A stretch of DNA of 64,000 bases from Planctomycetota bacterium (GTDB taxonomy: Bacteria; Planctomycetota; UBA1135; GCA-002748355): contig JACKHW010000001.1 of the NCBI GenBank assembly GCA_020638795.1, positions 682,001-746,000 on the forward strand. Direction: 5' to 3'. The position numbers and the translations under genes are program-made. The stretch's first letter is position 1; each line of letters opens with the position of its first letter. Below the pieces are notes generated by a model. It did not search any database. It had not been told where the DNA came from and was given only the letters and a program-made list of their open reading frames with translations. This document shows positions 29,296 through 38,400 of this stretch, piece by piece.

Positions 29296-31077
29296 ATGAG
29301 ACTTATCTCATCTCTCGCGTCGTTCGGCCTAGGTGCATGTCTGTGGATAGGCGGCATCCAAGCGCAATATCCGTGCAAGGGGATGGTTGCAATCGATCCT
29401 GCGAAACTGACGGAGTTCGGCACGCCGTATTGCAACCCGAGCAATGGGCATCTGTATTTCCCAACAAAGAACAGAATGTCTATCGGCGCAGCAATGTCTT
29501 TGGCGCATGCGGTCGGCGGATACGTGCTTTCTCTCGACGAACCTGGGGAAGAGGCCTGGGTCAACAACACCTTCGGCGGGACCGGCCGATGGCTCGGGCT
29601 TGCTCGGTCAGGAGCCGGCACATTCGACCGATGGATGAGCGGCGCACCGATCACATCAACCAATTGGTGCCCAGGAGAGCCCAACAACCAGGGTGGCGTA
29701 GAGCGGTATGCGAGTCGAGGCTGGTGCAACTCAACAAGGTGGAACGATCACAGTAGTGCGTTTCTCCATGATGCGATTATCGAGGTTCCTGTTTCGCGCC
29801 TGTGTCTGTACGCAGCAACGTCGGGCCATGTCTTTTTGGAGATAACGCCGGGTGTCGGGCCTGTTGCTGTTGCCGGAAAGTCATTTCGCTGGGGTTTCTA
29901 TGGAGTCGCTTGGGCGAAGAATAGCTTCTTCGGCGGACTCGGAACCATCCGACATGAAATCCCCAAGTCCTGGAGTTGTCGGCAGTGCTACTTTGTGAGT
30001 ACGGATCAGGCGATTCGAGTTCATCAAAGCATTCAGGCAGACTACATCCCGGGGCCTCCGCCGAATTCAAACCGATACTACCATCTGCTTCGATATAATT
30101 GTATGGACTGGTTGGCCGAGAAGGTCGCGGTGATCGGCATACAGCTCCAGAACTATAGAATTAAAACCGATATTGGGCGGTCGTGGGCAGAGCCTTTTGT
30201 TTTCGAACAAAACATGCCCGCTTGGAAAGACTGTTCGGGGGGGACGTTTCCTCCCGCCCCGGAGCCAGAGACGCTTACATACAATCAAGCGGTTGTACCC
30301 GCGTCCGCAGACCCTAAGGGATTTGCCACTCTTTTTGGGCTTGCTCACTCTTCGCAGCAACTCACTCCAATCGCCGTAGGCACCGATTCACGTGTTGCGC
30401 TCACGGTACAAGGCCTGCAGCGCGATGAGTCTTTCGCCGTTGTTGACTGGGGTGACGGCGCGCACGGTAATGACGTATACGTGGCTTCGCACGTATACCG
30501 AATCAGCGGGACGTATGATCTCCGATTGCTTGCGATCGACACTGGTGCCATAAGAGAATATCATGTCAAGGTAGCCGTGGCTCCGAACTTGGGAGACAGG
30601 GACCTTTTTGTCAGTGTTCCAGCATCGCAGCCCTCGCAGTGGGTCAATCACGATCTTGGTCCTAGCGGCACGGTGATCGAGGGTATGCCAGTATCTCGAC
30701 CAGTTGGCATCGGATGTGGAAACGGTGCGGCAGCGCCTCTCCTCGTGTCTTTTGGGCACTTCAGTGTCAACGCGAGCGTGGCTCTAGAGATGACTGCAGC
30801 GCCCTCATCTACGCCTGGCGTGCTGATAGCCTCAGCAGGGAGTGGGTACTATTACTCGATTGGCGTTGGTTGCAGTCTATATTGTGATATTGGAAACTTG
30901 ATACCAGTATTATTTGTAAGTAGTCGATCCGACGGGACGTGGTCGATGCAGATTCCCATACCTGCGCAGACGGCATTGATTGGTAAAAGCCTTTCGTTGC
31001 AAGCCATTCACGTGGGCGGAACGGGGCCATTGGGTTTGGCGCTCAGCAATGGTATCGAAGTCGTTGTGGGTGGCTAA
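29296..31077 (+). CDS. secreted C-type lectin / PKD-domain protein
   Basis: 593 aa with a signal peptide cleaved near IQAQ (residue ~23). Residues ~55-165 fit a C-type lectin fold (WLGLARSG, WMSGAP, NWCPGEPNNQGG, WNDHSSAF, IIEVP). Residues ~170-300 resemble a papain-like Cys domain with RYYHLLRYNCMDW (Cys after Asn), a weak assignment. Residues ~345-425 form a PKD-like domain (VDWGDG, HVYRISGTYDLRL). The last ~120 residues are a beta module shared with two other secreted proteins here. Codons and GC are clearly less GC-rich than neighbours (runs such as TATAATTGTATG), suggesting recent acquisition. Confidence 0.8.
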   Translation: MRLISSLASFGLGACLWIGGIQAQYPCKGMVAIDPAKLTEFGTPYCNPSNGHLYFPTKNRMSIGAAMSLAHAVGGYVLSLDEPGEEAWVNNTFGGTGRWLGLARSGAGTFDRWMSGAPITSTNWCPGEPNNQGGVERYASRGWCNSTRWNDHSSAFLHDAIIEVPVSRLCLYAATSGHVFLEITPGVGPVAVAGKSFRWGFYGVAWAKNSFFGGLGTIRHEIPKSWSCRQCYFVSTDQAIRVHQSIQADYIPGPPPNSNRYYHLLRYNCMDWLAEKVAVIGIQLQNYRIKTDIGRSWAEPFVFEQNMPAWKDCSGGTFPPAPEPETLTYNQAVVPASADPKGFATLFGLAHSSQQLTPIAVGTDSRVALTVQGLQRDESFAVVDWGDGAHGNDVYVASHVYRISGTYDLRLLAIDTGAIREYHVKVAVAPNLGDRDLFVSVPASQPSQWVNHDLGPSGTVIEGMPVSRPVGIGCGNGAAAPLLVSFGHFSVNASVALEMTAAPSSTPGVLIASAGSGYYYSIGVGCSLYCDIGNLIPVLFVSSRSDGTWSMQIPIPAQTALIGKSLSLQAIHVGGTGPLGLALSNGIEVVVGG

Positions 31078-31164
31078 TTCGACTGCGCATGAGCGTGCGG
31101 CAACAGGGCTTCGGCATGCCGCTCTGACCGGCGGTGTCGTCCAACCGCGCTCCGGACCCGCGGA

Positions 31165-33591
31165 TCAGGGGCAGATCAACGTCTGGACGCCACCCGAGAA
31201 TCGGAGGCCGGAACTCCCGATCCCGACGGCTTGGAAATGAACGCGCGCGCCGGCGAGAGACGCTTGTGTCGGAACGAGAACTGGGAGTTTGCCCGCGCCC
31301 GTGGCATCCGTCGCGCATGCGCCGACGAAGATGAGGAGTGACGGGTCGAGCAACAGCGTGCCGATGACGGGAACGTCGGTGCTCCTCGGCAGCCCGACGA
31401 AGACGGCGCACGCGCCGCTCGCGGGACCGGACGTCGCTGCGAGATCGAATGCCTGGCCGAGCTTCGGCAGGCCGAGTCCGTCGAAGTCGAATGCCGTGAC
31501 GCTCGTGTCGGCCGTGACGAAGCGCGTGTGTCCGCAAGGCGTCGTTTCGTTCGGGGCATTCGGTGTCGGGAGCGGGAAGCCGAACAGCCTGTCGAGGTAG
31601 CCGGGAAGTCGTCCGAGCGAACGGTCGGAGAGTTGAGGTCCGAACTCGATCCAATCGAGATTCGTCGTTCCGTCCGTCGCGAAGAGTGCGACTTCCTCAC
31701 CCGATGCGGAGAGCTTGAAGTTCGCGTGGAGTGGCCCCTGGGTGCCGTCTTCGTCCGCCCACACCAGGAGCGACGCACCCGGTGCGAGCGTATGGCCCGA
31801 TGGGATCTTCCACTTGGTCGGGTTGCTCGAGTTGTCCGTGAGGTACATGCCGCTCACGGTCACGGCTTGGTTCGAGACGTTCATCAGCTCGATCCAGTCG
31901 TCGTACTCGTTGTTCTCGTCACGCCCGGACTTCGTGTTCTTGGCGAGGAGCTCACTGATGACGATCGGACCGGTTGCGCGCACTCCGAGCACGCGGTAGC
32001 TCCGCGCGCCATACGAGCCTGTGCTCGGTAGCACCGACATGGCCCCACTCGCCGCATTGAGGTCGCTGTTGGCCGTCACGAAGTATTCGATGATCGACAA
32101 GGCGGGCATCGCGGGGAGGAACGCACCGTAGACGCCGTCGTTGGCAGCGCCATCGCCGTGTTGGCCGTCGTCCAGCATCGGAATCTGCGCAAACGGGCCG
32201 CGTACTCGGTGGTGCAGCGTCACGTCTTTTGCCGAGATCCCGGACACGCGTGCAGTCACGGTGACCGCTTCACTCGGCTTCGGATTCGCAGGCGTGTGCG
32301 CAAGCGACGAGAGCGTCGGTGCGACCTTCACCATGTCGCTGTCCGACGACAGATAACTGTGGCGCGCGTCGAAGAATGGTTTGAGCCCCGGAGTCGTGAC
32401 GAAACCGACGAAGACCGACTTGGTCACGTTGTCGTCGAACTGTTGCAACGTGTAGATGCGCTTCGTGTCCGCAGTGAGTGCGGGGCGAATGTGCGTGCGC
32501 AGTTCCTCGATGCGCTTGCCGATCCGGTCCCAATGCATCTCCGGCAACATCGTCCGCATGTGCGCGAGATACCGTGCGCGCCACATCGGGATCTTGACGA
32601 GCTGGCTGAACAGGGGACGCGGATTGCGCGTGTCGTTCTCGCGATACAGGACGGGCAGGCGTGCCACTCCGGTCGTGCCGAGTCCGTCGGTCAAGCCACC
32701 GAACGCGTTGTTGACGTCCCACGGCTGCAAACTGAACTGGCCATGGAAGGGGTCTTCGTAGAGATAGAAGTTCTTGCACGTCCGACCGAGATAGCTGTCC
32801 AACCATGCGGTCATGTTCGCGACGGCGAGGAATCGAAGCGTATTGTCGATGTCGAGCTCTTTGGGAAGAGCGCTCGGGAGTTGTGGGATCGACGTGTTGT
32901 TGAGTGTGTTCGCGAGGGAAACGAGTTTCGTCCACGCCGGATACTTGCCGTTCTCGGTCTTGAGTTCGTAGTACGGATAGTAGTTCGCGGGATTGCTTCC
33001 GAGCCAGATGAGTGCCGAGTTGTCGTAGAGCGTCGACGAGCCCGTGCGGTCCCCTCGATACCGATTGCCTTCGTCGTCGCGATAGTGCTCCTGTAAGAAG
33101 TCCTTGTTGATCTGCTGCGTGTTCGTGAAGAGCCCGAGGTCTTCGCCATTGACCTTGAGTTTGACGAAGCACGACTTCGGCGCCTTCGTGTAGCGACGCA
33201 TGAACTCGAACGTCGCGACCTCGCGCATGAAGCTCGGGTCCCAGACGTTGTTGTTGATGTTGAGCGTGCGATACCCCTGAACGTCCTGGCCGTCGACGAA
33301 CTCGTCGAAGAGCAACTTCCAAGGGCGCTTGTCTTCTTTGCCGCGCGGCAGGAAGTGGTACGAAGAGAAGCCGCGGTGCCGAGCGCCAACGTCCTTGTAG
33401 GTCTTGGCGTCGATCGTCACGTCGACCTTGATCGGCGTCTTGCTCGCGAAGTTGCTCGCCATTACCGTGCGCCAATTCGTCGGCGCCGTGACCTCGATCG
33501 TGCGAATCGTGGCGATGTCGTAGAGGTCCTGTGCGTGGATTCCCCCGAACGACATCAGGGCGGTGAGTGTGAGCTTTGGGATCCGACGCAT
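31165..33591 (-). CDS. secreted CotH-kinase family protein with lamin-tail domain
   Basis: 808 aa with a signal peptide ending near GGIHAQ. Residues ~50-400 are a CotH domain (GARHRGFSSYHFLPRGKEDKR-type start, WKLLFDEF, NINNNVWDPSFMRE, FSLQPWDVNNAFGG), the atypical spore-coat/surface protein kinase fold. Residues ~445-520 are an immunoglobulin-like strand region, and ~545-660 a lamin-tail domain (ISELLAKNTK, DDWIELMNVSNQAVTVSGMYL). The last ~125 residues are the C-terminal module ending SSGLRFSGGVQTLICP. Probably surface-attached or secreted; substrate unknown. Divergent from the tautomerase region and convergent with the lectin gene. Confidence 0.85.
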   Translation of the reverse strand: MRRIPKLTLTALMSFGGIHAQDLYDIATIRTIEVTAPTNWRTVMASNFASKTPIKVDVTIDAKTYKDVGARHRGFSSYHFLPRGKEDKRPWKLLFDEFVDGQDVQGYRTLNINNNVWDPSFMREVATFEFMRRYTKAPKSCFVKLKVNGEDLGLFTNTQQINKDFLQEHYRDDEGNRYRGDRTGSSTLYDNSALIWLGSNPANYYPYYELKTENGKYPAWTKLVSLANTLNNTSIPQLPSALPKELDIDNTLRFLAVANMTAWLDSYLGRTCKNFYLYEDPFHGQFSLQPWDVNNAFGGLTDGLGTTGVARLPVLYRENDTRNPRPLFSQLVKIPMWRARYLAHMRTMLPEMHWDRIGKRIEELRTHIRPALTADTKRIYTLQQFDDNVTKSVFVGFVTTPGLKPFFDARHSYLSSDSDMVKVAPTLSSLAHTPANPKPSEAVTVTARVSGISAKDVTLHHRVRGPFAQIPMLDDGQHGDGAANDGVYGAFLPAMPALSIIEYFVTANSDLNAASGAMSVLPSTGSYGARSYRVLGVRATGPIVISELLAKNTKSGRDENNEYDDWIELMNVSNQAVTVSGMYLTDNSSNPTKWKIPSGHTLAPGASLLVWADEDGTQGPLHANFKLSASGEEVALFATDGTTNLDWIEFGPQLSDRSLGRLPGYLDRLFGFPLPTPNAPNETTPCGHTRFVTADTSVTAFDFDGLGLPKLGQAFDLAATSGPASGACAVFVGLPRSTDVPVIGTLLLDPSLLIFVGACATDATGAGKLPVLVPTQASLAGARVHFQAVGIGSSGLRFSGGVQTLICP

Positions 33592-34078
33592 GTGCAGCCC
33601 TCGAGACCGTTAGCGGCCCTGTGATGGTTTACGCGATACGATATTGGGTTCCGTTGGTGCCGACAAGTTGCGCCTGAGTGCGTCCGTCGCGTGGCATTGT
33701 CTCGACCTCCAGCTCAGCGATTATCCGATTATCCCGCGCCACCGTACGAGGATTCGCGCGGTGCTCTGTGGCGTCTGGTTCGGCACGACTGCCGGTGCGT
33801 ATCGATACGACGGTAGGGCCTTCACCAACTTCACGCGCAAGCTCTGAGTCGAACACGAGCAGCGGCTTCCTCACAAGACTCCTGATCGTTAATGTCCTCG
33901 TGCTCCTCGGCCAAGTTTGGCCGGAAGGCGCGCCGCCATTTCCGCGTTGGGTGATCGTGGCGTTTTTGGTTTGCACGGGGTTCCTGTTGGTGCAGCTACT
34001 GCGCGGCGCGGGAGACCGTCGGCGTTCCTGGGCGAGTGGCTGGCGAGGCCAGAGGAGCGAAACCCTCGAGGAACAACC
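33592..34078 (+). other. 487-base region without an intact gene
   Basis: Between the CotH gene and the tautomerase. It holds a beta-propeller remnant (33770-33847) and, just after, an open frame whose middle would encode two hydrophobic stretches (VLVLLGQVWP, WVIVAFLVCTGFLLVQLL; ~33890-34010) without a credible start codon. The latter could be a small membrane protein or a decayed gene. Nothing else recognised. Confidence 0.5.
33770..33847 (+). pseudogene. C-terminal remnant of a two-component-regulator-propeller (reg_prop) protein
   Basis: The frame ending at 33847 reads GVWFGTTAGAYRYDGRAF and NFTRKL before its stop. This matches one reg_prop blade (WFGT..G..RYDG..F). The open frame extends back only to 33644, with no further repeats, so only the 3' end of a once larger gene seems to remain. 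Confidence 0.5.
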
Positions 34079-34306
34079 ATGCCCCACGTCATCGTCAAGC
34101 TCTGGCCCGGCAAGTCGCAGCAGCAGAGGCAGCGCCTCGCCGATGCCATCACACGGGCCGTCACCACGGAACTCGGTTGCGGCGACGAGTCGGTTTCCGT
34201 CGGCTTCGAAGAGGTCGAGGCGAAGGACTGGAAACAGAAGGTCTACGACCCCGACATTGCCGCGCGTGTCGACACCTTGCTCAAGAAGCCGGGTTACTCG
34301 ATGTAG
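34079..34306 (+). CDS. 4-oxalocrotonate tautomerase-family protein
   Basis: 75 aa. Small cytoplasmic tautomerase of the 4-OT/YdcE fold; initiator Met is followed by Pro (MPHVIVKLWPGKS), the catalytic Pro1 of the family. The rest fits (RLADAITRAVTTELGCGDESVSVGFEEV). The length and the tail KDWKQKVYDPDI are typical of the PptA/YdcE-like branch. Substrate unknown. Convergent with the DUF2071 gene (28 bases apart). Confidence 0.88.
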   Translation: MPHVIVKLWPGKSQQQRQRLADAITRAVTTELGCGDESVSVGFEEVEAKDWKQKVYDPDIAARVDTLLKKPGYSM

Positions 34307-34334
34307 TGACAACGCGCAGCTCTGACCGTTGCCG

Positions 34335-35093
34335 TCAGAGTCCGTGCGGCGTTCGACTCTTGTCCGTCGGTCCACTGATCCGTGGCATCCACGCTCGCAC
34401 GCGCAAGCCGGTCGCGAAGCGCACGTGCGGCGCTTGCTCCGGCAGCTCCACGCCAGCGAGCCGCGTCATGTCGCAGTGCTCGAGCTCGACGTCTGCGGGC
34501 TGCAACGGCCACGGCTCGTGCCAGATGTCCCCGCGGCGTGCACGCCCACGCCGGTCCACGACGAAGAGGCTGTAACGCTCGACGAGGAAGTGCTCGAGCG
34601 ATCCAGGCTCGGCGACGGCCGCGGCGCCGCGCGGCGCGTAGCGTGCGCGGAAGCTCGCTGCCGGCGCGCCGCGATGCGTGCGCTCGCAGGCATACTCGAT
34701 CCTGCCATCGACGGAGCGACACGACATGCGTGCATCGAAGTAGGGGAGGCCGAAGCTCGCGCGCGCGACGCGCACCGCGAGCTTCTGGTGGGCGTCGAGG
34801 CTGTAGAAGAAGACGCCGCTGTGCCCGCCGTGACGCACGTACGTGCGTAGGTTGAGTTCGGGGAAGGCCGAGATCGCAGGCAAGGGCGGCGTGCAACGCG
34901 CGCGCACTCGGGCCATGCGGAAGGGCACGACGCCGAGCCACGCTTTGCCGTCGAAGGTCTCGAGCTCGAGAGGCGCGGGGATCGAGGGTCGCATGTCGTC
35001 GGCGTCGATCGGCCAGTGCAAGAAGAGCAAGTCGTGCCAGTCCATCGACATGGCCCAGCGGCCTTGGCGCAGTTCGTCGTGAGGTCCTGGCAT
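34335..35093 (-). CDS. DUF2071 (YqjF-like) family protein
   Basis: 252 aa from the ATG at 35093, with GAGGA upstream. Family pattern: WHDLLFLHWPIDADDMRPSI at the start, AWLGVVPFRM, FPELNLRTYVRHGGHSGVFF, then FGLPYFDARM and a second beta half. YqjF-type proteins have an acetoacetate-decarboxylase-like fold but no established general function. Cytoplasmic. Confidence 0.88.
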   Translation of the reverse strand: MPGPHDELRQGRWAMSMDWHDLLFLHWPIDADDMRPSIPAPLELETFDGKAWLGVVPFRMARVRARCTPPLPAISAFPELNLRTYVRHGGHSGVFFYSLDAHQKLAVRVARASFGLPYFDARMSCRSVDGRIEYACERTHRGAPAASFRARYAPRGAAAVAEPGSLEHFLVERYSLFVVDRRGRARRGDIWHEPWPLQPADVELEHCDMTRLAGVELPEQAPHVRFATGLRVRAWMPRISGPTDKSRTPHGL

Positions 35094-35476
35094 CGTGCTG
35101 TCCTCATTTACCTCTTCTCTCCCGCTGTTCAGCGGCAGACTACCAAGCTCGTATTCTCGCTGTGCCTCGCGATCGCGCGTGCGCTCCGCGCGCAGCGGAG
35201 TCCCAGCAGGAGTCCACGTAGGGAGCGCATCGATGACAACGGGCCTTCTGCACGGGAAGCGCAATGCGCAGTGAGGGACCGCTTTCGAGGACAGGCGAAT
35301 CGCCCGATAGCGCACGCCAGCGTCCGAGAATAGCTATAGTTCAGTTCGGAGCCGAGAGCCGCTGAGCCTCGTTTCGAGGCGCCCCCCATTTCGGTGCGAC
35401 GTCCTGGAACCAGTTGAGCAGTTTCTCTACCGTCCGCCTCGTCGCTATCCACCTCTCGTCCGGACTTCCATCAAGC
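35094..35476 (+). promoter_or_regulatory. 383-base gap upstream of the subtilase gene
   Basis: No gene recognised. It contains a GC-rich inverted repeat near 35187-35215 and a TATAGT box at 35335-35340 that could be a -10 element for the subtilase operon, but no matching -35 is visible. It also holds the divergent DUF2071 promoter. Confidence 0.35.
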
Positions 35477-38400
35477 ATGCGCATCCACAGCAGTGCCGTG
35501 GCAGCCCTTGTGCTCGCCGTCGCCTCGCCCGCCCAGGAATACGTGCCCACCGCAACGCAAGTCGTCGGCCGATTCGTGCTCCGACCGCTCTCGCCCGTAA
35601 AGATCGACGCGAAGGCCGCTTTCCTGGACGAGATCATCGTCAAGTTCAGGGAAGGGTTGACGGTCCGGCTCCAGAACGATCGCCTACGAGATCTGGCAGC
35701 TGGGGTTTCGCTGACAGCGCTCGAAGCGTCGCTCGAAGGTTTGAAGCCTGAACCCCTGTTCGAGCAAGCCGTCGAACTGCTCGACTCGTGGCGCAAGCAG
35801 GGGACGGCGGGAATCTCGGAGGACCAAGCTCCCCTCGCCGACCTCAACAACTACTTCGTCGTCCACACGCACGGAAGGGAGCAGAGCGAGCGCATTCTCG
35901 ATGCGTTGCTCGAACGGTCGGAGATCGAAACCGCGTACCCCGCGCTGCGACCGATCTTGCACGGGGACCTGATCCCGTGGACGCCCCAGTTCCGAGACCA
36001 GCAGGACTATCTCGATCCCGCGCCGAACGGTGTCGGCTTCCATCAGGTCGAATCCGTCGTCGGGGCGCGCTTCCACGGTGGCCGGATCGCGCACGTCGAA
36101 GGTGACTGGACCCTGGGGCACGAGGATCTTCCCAAGCTCACGGCATCGAGCTTCTTGTTACCGCCGAATACCTTCAACGGTTGGGCGCCGCACGGCGACG
36201 CCTGCCTCGGGATCCTCGTCGGGGAACGGAATGGCTATGGCGTCGAGGGTTTCGCGAGCGCTGCGGATGCGCTCTACGTTTCCGCGGTCGGCCAGAGCAA
36301 GCTCGGTGGTCTGACGTACGTCAGCGGCGCAACCGCGATGCTGAATGCGGCCGCGAAGTTGCGACCCGGCGACGTCATGAGTTCTTCCTTCGGTTGGTTG
36401 ATCCCGAACTCGCTCGTGCATGCGCCAGCCGATTGGCCTCAGGAGTGCTTCGATGCCATTCGCGTGATCACGGCGTACGGGATCCACTACGTCATTTCGG
36501 CCGGCAACTCGGATACCTCGCTCGACGACGCGATCTACGGCGGTCGCTATCTCTCGACGGCTCCAGTGAGCGGCGCGATCATCGTCGGTGCGTCGGATGG
36601 GCCGAAGCTCGCGAAGTCTCCGAGCAGTAACTACGGCTCGCGCGTCGATGCCAACGGTTGGGGCTACGGTGTCGTGACGCTCGGCAACAACGGCGATCTC
36701 TTCTGGCCGAATTTCGACCCGAAGCAGACCTACACGCAGAGCTTCGCGGGGACTTCGGCGGCGACGCCGATCGTAGCGGGCGTCGTCGCCGCGCTCGTGC
36801 GAGCGACCGAGGAGCAGAACGGCGTGCGGCTCACGCCAGCGCAAGTGCGCGCCGACCTGCGTGCGACCGGGACCAAGATTCCGGGCAACACGCCGATCGG
36901 CAATCGACCCGATATGTGGGCACTCTTCTGGAAGAACGGCATGCCCGGTTCTCATCTGACCGAACAGCACGGCAGTGTCGGCGGCCGCTTCGTCTCCCGA
37001 GTCTTCGGCCAGCCCAATGAGATCTACGTCCTGCTCATGAGCGGTGCGCGTGCGCGCATTCCCCTCGGTCTCAACCGCCCGCTGCTCGTCGATCCGAACT
37101 TCCTCGCACAGAGGGCGGGTCTCATCGGCGCGTCGAGTTGGGCGGACGTCTCGCAGAACGTTCCCAATGACAAGTCCTTGGCCAACGCGGCGATCTTCAC
37201 GCAGGGCTTCGTGTTCCGGCCGACGGGACTCCACGCTACGGGCAGCTGCGAAGTCTGGATCCAACCGCAGCCCGAGATCGGTCCCGACGCACCGACCAAT
37301 CTCGAGGTCACGAACCGCGGCAAGGACTTCGCAGAGATCCGCTGGATCGATCGCGCGACGAACGAGAAGGGTTACATCATTCGGATCGCAGAGCCTTGGC
37401 AGAATTACGTCGAAGTCGGGCGCACGGGGCCGGGGGCCACGACGTTCCGGATCGGCAACTTGACCGCGCTGACCGATTACTGGGTCCGCGTGAGCGCGTA
37501 CAACGACGCGGGCGAGAGCCCCTATGCCGAGGTCTTCCTTCAAACGAAGGAGGCGAACGTGCCCGACGCGCCGACGGATTTGGCCGTCACGCGCGCGCTC
37601 TACCAGAACATCACGTTGGCCTGGAAGGATCGGTCGGACAACGAAGACGGCTTCCGGATCGCGATGAGCCTCGACGGTATCAACTGGGACAACGTCGGAG
37701 AGACGCTGTCGAACGTCGAGAGCTTTGTCGTCAAGGATCTCGAGCCCGGGAAGCGGCATTGGTTCCGCGTGCGTGCCTACAAGGACACGAAGGTCGAGCG
37801 CTTGTTTTCGGGCTACACCCTGACGGTGACGGGGGACACCATCCTCACGAAGCCGGTCAAGGACGTCACGGTGACCAAAGCGCAGCCATTCAAGGTCCTC
37901 ATCTCGTGGACGGACGGTTCGACGGACGAGGACGGCTTCCGGCTCCAGAAGCGGCAGCTGCCGAACGGCGCTTGGGTCGCCGCGGGCCTCGCACCCGCGA
38001 TCGATCTGCCAAACACGACGGGCAACGCCGAGATCACCGAGCTCCTTCCGGACACGGACTACGAGGTGCGTGTCCTCGCCTATAAGACCTTCACTTACAA
38101 GAACAACACGGAGCGCTACTTCGACGACGTCAACGCACCCGTGCGCGCGACGCGGACGCGTTCGGCGAAGCCCGAGACGCCGGACTCGCTCGCCGTCTCG
38201 AATCCGCGACTCCAGGGTCTGGACGTCTGCTGGCAGGACCGTTCGGAGATCGAGGACGAATACGAGATCTTCTACAGTCTCGACCAGGGCGTGAACTGGG
38301 AACCGAAGCCGATCGCGACGCTCGCAGGTACGAACACGGCCGCACCGGTCTGCAAGGATCTGAAGGGGCTGCTCTTGCCAGGCACGGGCTATCGCTTTCG

